From the NCBI GenBank assembly GCA_000720845.1, contig JODU01000015.1, positions 248,001 to 312,000 of the forward strand: a DNA stretch of 64,000 nt. The letters are read 5' to 3'. The notes under the pieces were generated by a model. The model was not told the DNA's origin. It saw nothing but the letters and a program-made list of their open reading frames with translations, and did no database searches. Both the position numbers and the translations under genes were made by a program. The stretch is from Kitasatospora aureofaciens. GTDB taxonomy: Bacteria; Actinomycetota; Actinomycetes; Streptomycetales; Streptomycetaceae. Below, piece by piece: positions 32,845 to 41,085 of this stretch (position 1 is its first letter; the number at the start of each line of letters is the position of its first letter).

Positions 32845-33702
32845 TCAGGCCCCGCCGGCCCCCGGCACGGGGAACGCCCCGAACGCCCGTCGCGTGATCT
32901 CCCCGTACACCTCGGGGTCGGTCGTGTACTCGCCGAGCACACAGGTCTTCCGGCTGCCGTGGTAGTCGCTCGAGCCGGTCACCAGGAGCCCCAGCTCCTT
33001 CGCCGTCGCGCGCAGCCGGGCCCGGGTGTCCGCGTCGTGGTCCATGTGGTCGACCTCGATGCCGTCGAGCCCGGCGGCCGCCAGGTCGGCGATCGCTTCC
33101 TCGGACACCGTACGGCCGCGCTTGGCGGCGGCGGGGTGCGCGAACACGGCCACCCCTCCCGCACCCTTGATCAGCCGGAGCGCCTCGAAGGGGTCGGTCT
33201 CGTGCTTCTCGACGTGGGCCCGGCCACCGTCGGCCAGCCAGTCCTGGGTGAAGGCGTCGTTCACGGTCGGGACGACGCCCAGTTCCACCAGGGCGGTGGC
33301 CACGTGCGGTCGGCCGACCGAGCCGTCCCCGGCGATCCCGGCGACCTGCTCCCAGGTGACGGGCACACCCAGTTCGTTGAGCTTGGCGATCATGCCCTGG
33401 GCCCGCGGCACCCGGTCGTCCCGGACCAGCTCGCGCTCGGCGAGCAGGGCGGGCTCCTCGGGATCGAAGAGGTAGGCCAGCATGTGCATGCTGACGCCGT
33501 CGAGGCGGCAGGAGAGCTCGGCACCGGTGACGAGGACGAGCCCCTCGGGCAGCGCGGCGACGGCCTCGGCATGTCCGCGGGTGGTGTCGTGGTCCGTCAG
33601 CGCGACGACGTCGAGACCGGCCGCCGCGGCCTTGCGCACCAGCTGGGCCGGGGTGTCCGTGCCGTCGGACGCGGTGGAGTGGGTGTGCAGATCGATGCGC
33701 AC
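32845..33702 (-). CDS. PHP-domain metal-dependent phosphoesterase
   Basis: A 285-residue PHP-domain protein. The metal-binding signatures are at the N-terminus: RIDLHTHSTASDGT (residues 2-15), ALTDHDTTRGHAEAV (about 35-49) and later GAELSC, AHPAAAK, EVDHMDHDADT and TGSSDYHG. These match the YciV/RnaM and nucleoside 3',5'-bisphosphatase branch. Likely reaction: hydrolysis of phosphoester bonds in short oligonucleotides or phospho-AMP-like compounds. The ATG at 33700-33702 begins directly with the first motif. Transcription continues toward marC. Confidence 0.88.
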   Translation of the reverse strand: MRIDLHTHSTASDGTDTPAQLVRKAAAAGLDVVALTDHDTTRGHAEAVAALPEGLVLVTGAELSCRLDGVSMHMLAYLFDPEEPALLAERELVRDDRVPRAQGMIAKLNELGVPVTWEQVAGIAGDGSVGRPHVATALVELGVVPTVNDAFTQDWLADGGRAHVEKHETDPFEALRLIKGAGGVAVFAHPAAAKRGRTVSEEAIADLAAAGLDGIEVDHMDHDADTRARLRATAKELGLLVTGSSDYHGSRKTCVLGEYTTDPEVYGEITRRAFGAFPVPGAGGA

Positions 33703-33888
33703 GACGCTGACTCCAAGCGGTGACGGGACGGAAGGGGACGCTCAAGGATAACCGGAACTCAACCCCCCGCCGTCACACCCGCGGCGCCCCTGCGCCCCCT
33801 ACGCGCGCCTACTCGCCCCGCCTCCGCGGCGCCCGCCCGGGAGGCACGGCACAGCGCACGGCACCGCACACAGCTCCGCTACGGCAAG

Positions 33889-34539
33889 CTACGGCACCGT
33901 CGGCTCGATCAACCGCGGCGACAGCGCCCCGCACGGCACCAGGTCCACCTCGGCGCCCGCGTCCCGCAGGTCGGTGAGCACCAGCTCCTCGTACATCAGC
34001 AGCCCCGAGCGCTCGGGCCACACGACGGCCCACAGCCACATGCCGAGAGCCTCCCCGGCGAAGACGGCACGGTCGACCGGGCCGCCGGAGACGTGCCAGA
34101 GGGGGGTGGGGCGGCCCGCGGCCAGGACCTTGGCCTGGGGCGGCTTCTCGACGTCCAGGTACGGCCCGGGGTCGGGGCCGTCGAGGCCCGCGTACCGTGC
34201 GCCGAGGCCGACGCCGAGTTCCTCGGCGACCAGGATCAGCTCACCGATGCCCCCGAGCGGGCCCGGTCCCGAACAGGCGACGGCGGTCGCCCTGCCCCCA
34301 CTGCGGTCGTCGCCCGCGCAGGCCACGCCGGTGAACAGCCAGCCGACCGGCAGCGGCCAGGGCATCCACACCGGCACCTGTGTGCGGTGCACCACGACGC
34401 CGAGCGCCTCGACGCTGGGCGGGAGTACGGGCTGGACCGGGTGCACGGTGCCGTGCAGGTCGCACTGCCAGGAATCGGCGAAGAGGCCGGGAGCCCTGAC
34501 CCGGCCACCACACTTCGGGCAACTGGGTTCGCCCCTCAT
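33889..34539 (-). CDS. DUF6758 zinc-ribbon protein
   Basis: A 216-residue protein that opens with a zinc-ribbon-like segment, CPKCGGRVRAPGLFADSWQC, ending in a third Cys, followed by DLHG where His could be the fourth ligand. The rest is a globular domain rich in Trp and Pro (VPVWMPWPLPVGWLFTGV; MWLWAVVWPERSGLL). This is a family found in Streptomyces next to the MFS and PHP genes; its function is unknown. The ATG at 34537-34539 lies directly before the zinc ribbon. It is divergent from the MFS gene, with 180 bp containing the MFS promoter between. Confidence 0.75.
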   Translation of the reverse strand: MRGEPSCPKCGGRVRAPGLFADSWQCDLHGTVHPVQPVLPPSVEALGVVVHRTQVPVWMPWPLPVGWLFTGVACAGDDRSGGRATAVACSGPGPLGGIGELILVAEELGVGLGARYAGLDGPDPGPYLDVEKPPQAKVLAAGRPTPLWHVSGGPVDRAVFAGEALGMWLWAVVWPERSGLLMYEELVLTDLRDAGAEVDLVPCGALSPRLIEPTVP

Positions 34540-34639
34540 AGAGCCCCACGGTCCTACCCTCGCTCCCCCACGTCAAGGACGATCACCCATCCGGACGGAA
34601 GGGCGCCGACCCGGCCGCCCCCGACGGATTAGATGTAGG

Positions 34640-34679
34640 TTGCATTAATTAGCAGGGCTAACTTACTATGTGTATACAC
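34640..34679 (+). promoter_or_regulatory. Promoter and operator of the MFS transporter gene
   Basis: TTGCAT (34640-34645) and TACTAT (34664-34669) are separated by 18 bp, fitting a primary-sigma promoter. Within the spacer lies TTAGC-AGG-GCTAA (34649-34661), extendable to an imperfect nine-base arm on each side, and next to the -10 is the perfect palindrome GTGTATACAC (34670-34679). This is the layout of a repressor-controlled promoter. Confidence 0.6.
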
Positions 34680-34719
34680 CAACCATTTGGCATCGATCTC
34701 TCGGCATTGGAGAGCAAGC

Positions 34720-35943
34720 ATGGACCCCTTCGACGCGGGTGCGGGCGGCATCCTGCGGCAGCCCAAGGCCGTGTGGGCGACCGCGGGCGCGTCCGTGGTG
34801 GCCTTCATGGGCATCGGGCTCGTCGACCCGATCCTCCCGTCCATCGCCAAGGGCCTGGACGCGAGCGCCGGCCAGGTCTCCCTCCTGTTCACCTCGTACT
34901 TCCTCATCACCGCCCTGGCGATGCTGGTCACCGGCTTCGTCTCCAGCCGCATCGGCGGCCGCAAGACCCTGCTGCTCGGCCTGGCCTTCGTCGTGGTCTT
35001 CGCGGGCCTGGCCGGCACCTCCGACACCGTCGGACAGCTCGTCGGCTACCGGGCCGGCTGGGGCCTGGGCAACGCGCTGTTCGTCTCGACGGCCCTCGCG
35101 GTGATCGTCGGCGCGGCCGCCGGCGGGAGCGCCGCCGCGATCCTGCTCTACGAGTCCGCCCTCGGCCTCGGCATGGCCTGCGGCCCGCTGCTGGGCGCGC
35201 TGCTCGGCGACGCCAGCTGGCGCTACCCGTTCTTCGGCACGGCCTTCCTGATGGCGATCGGCTTCCTGTGCATCACGGTGTTCCTGAAGGAGCAGCCGAA
35301 GCCGGCCCGCAAGACCTCGCTGCTCGACCCGATCAAGGCGCTGGGGCACGGCGGCCTCGCCTCCGCCGCCATCTCGGCGTTCTTCTACAACTACACGTTC
35401 TTCACCGTGCTGGCCTTCACCCCCTTCGTGCTGAACATGACGCCCTACAAGTCGGGTGCCGTGTTCTTCGCGTGGGGCGTGCTGCTCGCCGTCTTCTCGG
35501 TGCTGGTGGCGCCGCGCATGCAGCGGCGCTTCGGCTCGCTCAAGGTGCTCGGCGGCTCGCTGGTGCTGCTCGCGGCCGACGTCCTGGTCCTCGGCTACGG
35601 CAACCACACCGCGGCGATCGTCTGCACCATCCTGTCCGGCGCGTTCATCGGCGTGAACAACACCGTCTACACCGAGCTGGCCCTCGGGGTCTCGGACGCG
35701 CCGCGTCCGGTGGCGAGCGCCGGCTACAACTTCGTGCGCTGGTTCGCCGCGGCGGCCGCCCCCTACTTCGCGCCGAAGATCGAGGAGTGGACCGACGTCC
35801 ACATCCCGTTCGTGGTGGCCGCGGTGACCGCCCTGCTCGGCGCGGTCGTGGTCGTCGTACGCCGTCGGGCGCTCACCCACGAGGCGGAGGAGCTGGAGCC
35901 GAAGCACGCGAGCGAGGACTCGGTCACGGTCTTCGCCAACTGA
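34720..35943 (+). CDS. MFS drug-efflux-type transporter
   Basis: A 407-residue major facilitator with about 12 membrane helices. Family landmarks include GIGLVDPILPSIAKGLDAS (loop after helix 1), SYFLITALAMLVTGFVSSRIGGRKTLLLG (motif A around residues 60-80), RAGWGLGNALFV (motif B-like) and ALGLGMACGPLLGALLG (motif C-like, typical of antiporter-type drug exporters). The start is ATG at 34720 with GGAGA upstream; an earlier ATG at 34687 is rejected because it lacks an SD. The gene has a promoter with operator-like palindromes, so it is probably inducible. No regulator gene is adjacent. The exported compound is unknown. Confidence 0.9.
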   Translation: MDPFDAGAGGILRQPKAVWATAGASVVAFMGIGLVDPILPSIAKGLDASAGQVSLLFTSYFLITALAMLVTGFVSSRIGGRKTLLLGLAFVVVFAGLAGTSDTVGQLVGYRAGWGLGNALFVSTALAVIVGAAAGGSAAAILLYESALGLGMACGPLLGALLGDASWRYPFFGTAFLMAIGFLCITVFLKEQPKPARKTSLLDPIKALGHGGLASAAISAFFYNYTFFTVLAFTPFVLNMTPYKSGAVFFAWGVLLAVFSVLVAPRMQRRFGSLKVLGGSLVLLAADVLVLGYGNHTAAIVCTILSGAFIGVNNTVYTELALGVSDAPRPVASAGYNFVRWFAAAAAPYFAPKIEEWTDVHIPFVVAAVTALLGAVVVVVRRRALTHEAEELEPKHASEDSVTVFAN

Positions 35944-35992
35944 CGAGACGGAACCGGTGAGTTGCGTCACCCGGCCGCATCACTCGGCCGCG

Positions 35993-36589
35993 TCAGTCCA
36001 GGGGGACGGACCTGCGGGACGGATCGCGCAGGTCCGTCCCGTGGTTCAGCCAGCGTTCCTGGAGGGCGGGCGCGCCGTGCACGCGCTTCCAGGCAGCCTC
36101 GTTCGGCGTCATCGGCAGCAGCGGCAGGAACCGTACGGGGTCCAGCGGGGCGTCCAGCTCCAGGTCCTCGACCAGGCCCCCCGGCTCGGCGACCAGCACC
36201 GAGGTGAACGGGGCCCCGGGCCACAACGGCTCACCCACGTCCAGCGACGCGCCGGGCGCCACGATCACGCCCTCGACCTGCGGGGACGCGGCCAGCACGG
36301 CGAGCGGGCGGAGCACCTTGTCGGTGTCGGCCGCGCCGGCCCGCACGGAGAGCACCAGCTCGGCGCGGGGGCCCTTGACCGGGTCGGCGAGCGTGGCCGT
36401 GGGGTCCGCCATGGGCTGGGCCGACATGCCGAGGGTGGCGTAGCGGACGACGTCGCCCTCCTGGCCGGAGGCGGGGAAGCGCAGCACCTCGATGCGGTCG
36501 GTGCCGAGGAAGGTGACCGCCGCGCGCGCGTCCGGCTCGCCCAGCGCGCTGTGCAACCGGGCCTCGACCAGAGGAAGAACATCAGCCAT
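35993..36589 (-). CDS. Suppressor-of-fused (SUFU) domain protein
   Basis: A 198-residue protein of the bacterial SUFU-domain type: VLRFPASGQEGDVVRYATLGMS (about 35-56), RAELVLSVRAG, PFTSVLVAEPGGLVEDLEL and FLPLLPMTPNEAAWKRVHGAPALQERW are typical positions. Bacterial members are often found with toxin/immunity or phage genes but also occur as chromosomal singletons, as here. The ATG at 36587-36589 is chosen because the 11 residues ahead of it in frame are not conserved. Function unknown. Convergent with the MFS gene. Confidence 0.8.
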   Translation of the reverse strand: MADVLPLVEARLHSALGEPDARAAVTFLGTDRIEVLRFPASGQEGDVVRYATLGMSAQPMADPTATLADPVKGPRAELVLSVRAGAADTDKVLRPLAVLAASPQVEGVIVAPGASLDVGEPLWPGAPFTSVLVAEPGGLVEDLELDAPLDPVRFLPLLPMTPNEAAWKRVHGAPALQERWLNHGTDLRDPSRRSVPLD

Positions 36590-37111
36590 GCGGCGAGCAT
36601 AGAACTCGTCGTGAAGAGGCAAAGCGGCGCCTTGACACGTCGCGCGGCTGGTACTGTGGGCCAGCGGTTCGGGGCAGCACGCAGAGCGTCGCGATCAAGC
36701 CCCGACGCTGTGAACAACTCTCCCCTACGGGGAACCCCTCCAAACAAGGGGAATGGATCGTCCCTCACGAGGGACCGGCCGGAGGAGGTGGGCGGCATGG
36801 ACCGAAGTCGACCGTGCAGTACCACCCGCTCTTCCGGCCGCTGACGCAGCTGTTCCGGCTCTTTTCGCCGCAGCTTCTCGTTCGCGCCCTCTCACCGAAG
36901 AGCACTTCGTCTCGTTTTGCCTGATCCGCCGTCGACACGCTTGTCCGTCGATCCGGATCAGCAGCTGAATCAGCAGCGAAGACGGCCACCGCGACGGTGC
37001 GGTGCCCCCCGCTTTGTGGACGCGCCGAGCACGCGTAGTCAGGACGTCCCCATTCCGGGCGGTTCCATCCGTCACCGGCCTCGTTCGCTGCCCGCCGCGA
37101 AGGAGCCTGCC
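36590..37111 (+). promoter_or_regulatory. Structured 5' leader of corA
   Basis: This 520-bp stretch has no long gene. TTGACA at 36632-36637 with TACTGT at 36652 could mark a promoter, but the 14-bp spacing is poor. Stem-loops follow: TCGGGGC with GCCCCGA (36669-36705), TCCCC-TAC-GGGGA (36721-36733), CCCCT-N7-AGGGG (36735-36751) and GTCCCT-CACG-AGGGAC (36760-36775). Then comes an SD GGAGGAGG and a 15-codon ORF (36797-36844), and about 267 bp of further leader before corA. The order of hairpins, small ORF and transporter resembles leader-controlled Mg2+ transporter genes (mgtA, corA in enterobacteria). No M-box consensus is visible. Confidence 0.5.
36797..36844 (+). CDS. 15-residue leader ORF upstream of corA
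   Basis: ATG preceded by GGAGGAGG (eight-base spacing) encodes MDRSRPCSTTRSSGR and stops at TGA. The SD is among the strongest in the window, which is unexpected for a chance ORF. Placed between a hairpin cluster and corA, it is a candidate regulatory leader peptide; expression is unproven. Confidence 0.45.
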   Translation: MDRSRPCSTTRSSGR

Positions 37112-38227
37112 ATGTCGATGATCCGTGACCTGCGCGCCGTGGTCCGTCCGTCCCGCGTCTCCCTGCGCAAGGACAGCGGTCCCTACGAGACCACCCGCGA
37201 CCCGGCGGCCGCCTCCGCCGTCGTCGACTGCGCCGTCTACCGCGACGGCACCCGCGTCGAGACCGACGTGCCGCTGACCCCGCACACGGCGATGCGCCAG
37301 GTGCGCCGCGACGGCGGATTCGTGTGGATCGGCCTGCACGAGCCCACCGAGGACGAGTTCGCCGGTATCGCCCGGGAGTTCGGGCTGCACCCGCTGGCCG
37401 TGGAGGACGCCGTCCAGGCCCACCAGCGGCCCAAGCTGGAGCGCTACGACGACTCCCTTTTCACGGTCTTCAAGACCGTCCACTACGTCGACCACGACCA
37501 GCTCACCGCCAACAGCGAGGTCGTGGAGACCGGCGAGGTGATGTGCTTCACCGGGCGGGACTTCTTCATCACCGTCCGGCACGGCGGGCAGGGCTCGCTG
37601 CGCGCGCTGCGCCGCCGGCTCCAGGAGGACCCCGAGCTGCTGCTCAAGGGTCCCTCGGCGGTGCTGCACGCCATCGCCGACCACGTCGTCGACGGCTACA
37701 TCGCGGTCGCCGACGCGGTGCAGGACGACATCGACGAGGTCGAGACGGAGGTGTTCTCGCCGGGCCGCAAGGGCACCCCGCGCGGCACCGACGCCGGGCG
37801 GATCTACCAACTCAAGCGCGAGGTCCTGGAGTTCAAGCGGGCGGTGGCACCGCTGCTGCGCCCCATGCAGCTGCTCAGCGAGCGGCCGATGCGGCTGATC
37901 GACCCGGAGATCCAGAAGTACTTCCGGGACGTCGCCGACCACGTGGCCCGGGTGCAGGAGCAGGTCATCGGCTTCGACGAACTGCTGAACTCCATCCTCC
38001 AGGCCAACCTGGCCCAGGCGTCCGTCGCGCAGAACGAGGACATGCGCAAGATCACCTCGTGGGCCGCGATCATCGCCGTGCCGACGATGGTGTGCGGCGT
38101 GTACGGCATGAACTTCGACTACATGCCGGAGACGCACTGGAAGTTCGGCTATCCGCTGGTCCTGTCGATCACCGTCGTCATCTGCCTGGGCATCCACCGC
38201 ACGCTCAAGCGCAACGGCTGGCTCTGA
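37112..38227 (+). CDS. corA: CorA-family Mg2+/Co2+ channel
   Basis: A 371-residue CorA-type divalent-cation channel. The large N-terminal cytosolic domain includes FVWIGLHEPTEDEFAGIAREFGLHPLAVEDA, a long helix rich in charged residues, and near the C-terminus two membrane helices. The selectivity loop YGMNFD (GMN, about 331-335) follows the first helix, and the second ends with RTLKRNGWL. It should form pentamers that import Mg2+ and close when internal Mg2+ is high. ATG at 37112 has GAAGGAG upstream. A 520-bp structured leader precedes it. The following genes include a soluble MgtE-N/CBS protein, suggesting a magnesium-related neighbourhood. Confidence 0.92.
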   Translation: MSMIRDLRAVVRPSRVSLRKDSGPYETTRDPAAASAVVDCAVYRDGTRVETDVPLTPHTAMRQVRRDGGFVWIGLHEPTEDEFAGIAREFGLHPLAVEDAVQAHQRPKLERYDDSLFTVFKTVHYVDHDQLTANSEVVETGEVMCFTGRDFFITVRHGGQGSLRALRRRLQEDPELLLKGPSAVLHAIADHVVDGYIAVADAVQDDIDEVETEVFSPGRKGTPRGTDAGRIYQLKREVLEFKRAVAPLLRPMQLLSERPMRLIDPEIQKYFRDVADHVARVQEQVIGFDELLNSILQANLAQASVAQNEDMRKITSWAAIIAVPTMVCGVYGMNFDYMPETHWKFGYPLVLSITVVICLGIHRTLKRNGWL

Positions 38228-38260
38228 GCCCGCCCGCGGGCCCCTGGATAGGCTGACCGC

Positions 38261-38773
38261 ATGACAAGCGAGCTGCTCGACCAGGCCCTCGTCGAGGAGG
38301 CCACCAAGAAGTCCGGCCTCATCTGGGTCAAGGGCCCCGGGGTGCCCGCCCGCGCGCTGTGGCACGTCTGGCACGAGGGCGCGGCCTGCGTCGTCGGCGA
38401 CGGGCCGGGCGAGCAGCCGCTGCCGGGGCTGGCCGACGGGGCCGCTGCCGAGGTGACGGTACGCAGCAAGGACAAGGGCGGCCGGCTGGTCTCCTGGGCG
38501 GCGCGGGTCGTGGAGCTGCCGTCCGGTTCCGAGGCGTGGCAGGCGGCGGTCGGCGACCTGAAGGGCAAGCGGCTGAACGCCCCGGACGGCGAGGCCATGA
38601 CCGACCGCTGGGCCCGTGAGTGCCGGGTGCTGCGCCTGGAACCGACGGGGAGCACGGCCCCGCTGCCCGACGCCTCGCTGGCCCAGGCACCGCTGCCGAG
38701 CCCGGCGACGACCCGGCAGCCGGTGCCGGCCGGGCTGCCGCGCCTGTTGCTGAAGCGCCGCAGACGGCGCTGA
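38261..38773 (+). CDS. Hypothetical protein, possible split-barrel fold
   Basis: A 170-residue soluble protein. N-terminal part: LLDQALVEEATKKSGLIWVK then ARALWHVWHEGAACVVGDG (about residues 25-48), followed by AEVTVRSKDKGGRLVSWAARVVEL, a beta-rich segment that recalls pyridoxamine-phosphate-oxidase-like split barrels, although no flavin motif can be assigned. A Pro/Leu-rich linker and a basic end (LLLKRRRRR) follow. It starts 33 bp after corA and is probably in its operon. Function not recognised. Confidence 0.7.
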   Translation: MTSELLDQALVEEATKKSGLIWVKGPGVPARALWHVWHEGAACVVGDGPGEQPLPGLADGAAAEVTVRSKDKGGRLVSWAARVVELPSGSEAWQAAVGDLKGKRLNAPDGEAMTDRWARECRVLRLEPTGSTAPLPDASLAQAPLPSPATTRQPVPAGLPRLLLKRRRRR

Positions 38774-38788
38774 CGGCCCCGGGACGTC

Positions 38789-39526
38789 TCAGGACGTCGG
38801 CAGCTGCTTGCCGTAGTCCAGGGTGTCGTCCTTCGCCGGCTGCTCCAGCGCGAAGTCCTTGTTCCAGTCCGAGAAGCCGATCGTGCCCGCGCTGCCCGCC
38901 CGCACCAGGCGCAGCGGGTACGGCGTGCCCTCCAGGGAGACGTCCAGCGATCCGCCGGCGCCGTCGTCGCCGGTGATCCGGATGGTGCGTACGCCCGCCT
39001 GCTCGTGGCGGCCGTCCGTCTTCACCGTGCCGTGCAGGGTCAGCAGACCGCCGAGGAGGACGTCCTTGTCCGTGAAACCGCTGAACTTCTGGTACACGGG
39101 GTCGCTCTGCGGCACCTTCACGTACTTGCCGGCGAGCTTCTCGGCCGCCTTGGCGTCGCCGCCGTCGTGGCTCCAGAAACCGGCGTCGGCCTTGAGGAAG
39201 AGCTGCTCGCCGACGCGCAGCAGTCCGAACGTCGTCCCCTGGGCAGCGACCGACCCGGTCCCTCCGTCCGCCTTCAGCCGCATGTCGAGGGTGTACCTGT
39301 TGCCGCCGGCGTCCACCGTGCCGTGCAGGCGCACCGTGTCGGCGGCCTCGGCGGCCGCACCGGCCTTCGCCTGGATCTTGTCAGCCGGGAGCTTCCCGAG
39401 GCCGTTGGTGCCCGCGTCGGGGTCCTCACCACTGCATCCCGTCAGCCCGGCTCCCGTCACGGCCAGGGCGCACACCGCGCCCAGCCAGGCAGCCCTGCGG
39501 ATTCGGCGCCGGGGAGTCACAGACAC
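38789..39526 (-). CDS. LppX/LprG-like lipoprotein
   Basis: A 245-residue lipoprotein. A Tat/Sec-like basic N-terminus (RRRIRRAAWLGAVCALAVTGAGLTGC) leads to lipobox LTGC with Cys at about 31. The mature part, with repeated beta-strand patterns such as VRLHGTVDAGGNRYTLDMRLKADG, FGLLRVGEQLFLKADAGFW and LDVSLEGTPYPLRLVRAG, matches the LppX/LprAFG fold that carries lipids across the mycobacterial cell envelope. Either of two GTG codons (39526 or 39520) can be the start. Convergent with the preceding gene (15 bp between stops). In a Streptomyces without mycolates the cargo is unknown. Confidence 0.75.
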   Translation of the reverse strand: MSVTPRRRIRRAAWLGAVCALAVTGAGLTGCSGEDPDAGTNGLGKLPADKIQAKAGAAAEAADTVRLHGTVDAGGNRYTLDMRLKADGGTGSVAAQGTTFGLLRVGEQLFLKADAGFWSHDGGDAKAAEKLAGKYVKVPQSDPVYQKFSGFTDKDVLLGGLLTLHGTVKTDGRHEQAGVRTIRITGDDGAGGSLDVSLEGTPYPLRLVRAGSAGTIGFSDWNKDFALEQPAKDDTLDYGKQLPTS

Positions 39527-39789
39527 AGGTGGAACTGCCTTTCTGACAGGGCTGACACGGGACCGACGGACATCGGCGGCGAACCGACCCGGCCTGGGCC
39601 GCAGCGTACCGGGGCCGTGCGGGGCGAACGGAGCCAGTCCGTCCGGACCGGCCGCCAGAGCGAGGCCGATCGGGACGGGCTAGCCTGAAGCGCGTCCGAG
39701 CGGGCAATTCGGAAAAGAGACACCGTACGAATCAGCTTTCACGCACTCCCACCCGACTCCGCGCAGCGTGAGGAAAGGAGGCCGCGGCC

Positions 39790-41085
39790 ATGGCAGCGGG
39801 CGCCCCCCGGATCTTCGTCTCCCATCTCTCCGGCATCGCCGTGTTCGACCCGGCCGGTGACCAGGTGGGACGCGTCCGCGATCTGGTCGTCATGCTCCGT
39901 GTCGGCCGCAAACCCCCGCGCGTCCTCGGGCTGGTCGTCGAACTCAGCACCCGCCGCCGGATCTTCCTGCCCATGACCCGGGTCACCGGCATCGAGTCCG
40001 GCCAGGTGATCACCACCGGCGTCGTCAACGTCCGGCGTTTCGAGCAGCGGCCCACCGAGCGCCTCGTCTTCGGCGAGCTGCTCGACCGGCGGGTCACGCT
40101 CACCGAGACCGGTGAGGAGGTCACGGTGCTCGACCTGTCGGTGCAGCAGTTGCCCGCCCGCCGGGACTGGGAGATCGACAAGGTCTTCGTCCGCAAGGGC
40201 AGGAAGGGCGGCGCCTTCCGCCGCAACAAGGGCGAGACGCTGACCGTGGAGTGGTCCGGCGTCACCGGCTTCTCCGTCGAGGAGCAGGGGCAGGGCGCCG
40301 AGAACCTGCTGGCCACCTTCGAGCAGCTGCGCCCCGCCGACCTCGCCAACGTCCTGCACCACCTGTCCGCCAAGCGCCGCGCCGAGGTCGCCGCCGCACT
40401 CGACGACGACCGGCTGGCCGACGTGCTGGAGGAGCTGCCCGAGGACGACCAGATCGAGATCCTCGGCAAGCTGAAGGAGGAGCGCGCCGCGGACGTCCTG
40501 GAGGCGATGGACCCCGACGACGCGGCCGACCTGCTCGGCGAGCTGCCCGAGGCGGACAAGGAACGGCTGCTGAGCCTGATGCAGCCCGACGACGCGGCCG
40601 ACATGCGGCGCCTGATGGCGTACGAGGAGCACACGGCCGGCGGTCTGATGACGACCGAGCCGATCGTGCTGCGGCCCGACGCGACCGTCGCCGACGCCCT
40701 GGCCCGCATCCGCAATCCCGACCTGTCCCCGGCGCACGCCGCGCAGATCTACGTCTGCCGCCCGCCCGAGGAGACCCCGACCGGCAAGTACCTGGGCACG
40801 GTCCACTTCCAGCGGCTGCTGCGCGACCCCCCGTACACGCTGGTCGGCTCGATCCTCGACGACGACCTGCGGCCGCTGGAGCCGGACGCCGCGCTGCCCG
40901 TGATCGCCGGGTTCTTCGCCGCGTACGACATGGTCGCGGCGCCCGTCGTGGACGACTCGGGGGCGCTGCTCGGAGCGGTCACCGTGGACGACGTACTGGA
41001 CCACATGCTGCCCGACGACTGGCGGGAGACCGAGTACCACCTGGACGAGACGGCGACGGGAGAGGTGGGCGCCGATGGTGCCTGA
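39790..41085 (+). CDS. Soluble PRC-barrel, MgtE-N and CBS-domain protein
   Basis: A 431-residue cytoplasmic protein. A PRC-barrel-like N-terminus (GIAVFDPAGDQVGRVRDLVVML) is followed by an extended beta-rich region, then an MgtE N-domain of helical repeats (ADLANVLHHLSAKRRAEVAAALDDDRLADVLEELPEDDQ, about 180-275), and two CBS domains with LMTTEPIVLRPDATVADALA and AAPVVDDSGALLGAVTVDDVLD. These are the Mg2+-sensing parts of the MgtE channel, but there is no membrane pore, so a regulatory or sensor role is inferred. ATG at 39790 has GGAAAGGAGG. Its end overlaps the DUF1003 gene by 11 bp. Confidence 0.85.
   Translation: MAAGAPRIFVSHLSGIAVFDPAGDQVGRVRDLVVMLRVGRKPPRVLGLVVELSTRRRIFLPMTRVTGIESGQVITTGVVNVRRFEQRPTERLVFGELLDRRVTLTETGEEVTVLDLSVQQLPARRDWEIDKVFVRKGRKGGAFRRNKGETLTVEWSGVTGFSVEEQGQGAENLLATFEQLRPADLANVLHHLSAKRRAEVAAALDDDRLADVLEELPEDDQIEILGKLKEERAADVLEAMDPDDAADLLGELPEADKERLLSLMQPDDAADMRRLMAYEEHTAGGLMTTEPIVLRPDATVADALARIRNPDLSPAHAAQIYVCRPPEETPTGKYLGTVHFQRLLRDPPYTLVGSILDDDLRPLEPDAALPVIAGFFAAYDMVAAPVVDDSGALLGAVTVDDVLDHMLPDDWRETEYHLDETATGEVGADGA

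Noticed and set aside
36660..37111. M-box (Mg2+) riboswitch ahead of corA
   Set aside because: The hairpins do not show the conserved M-box core, and long-range pairing cannot be recognised. A leader-peptide mechanism fits better.
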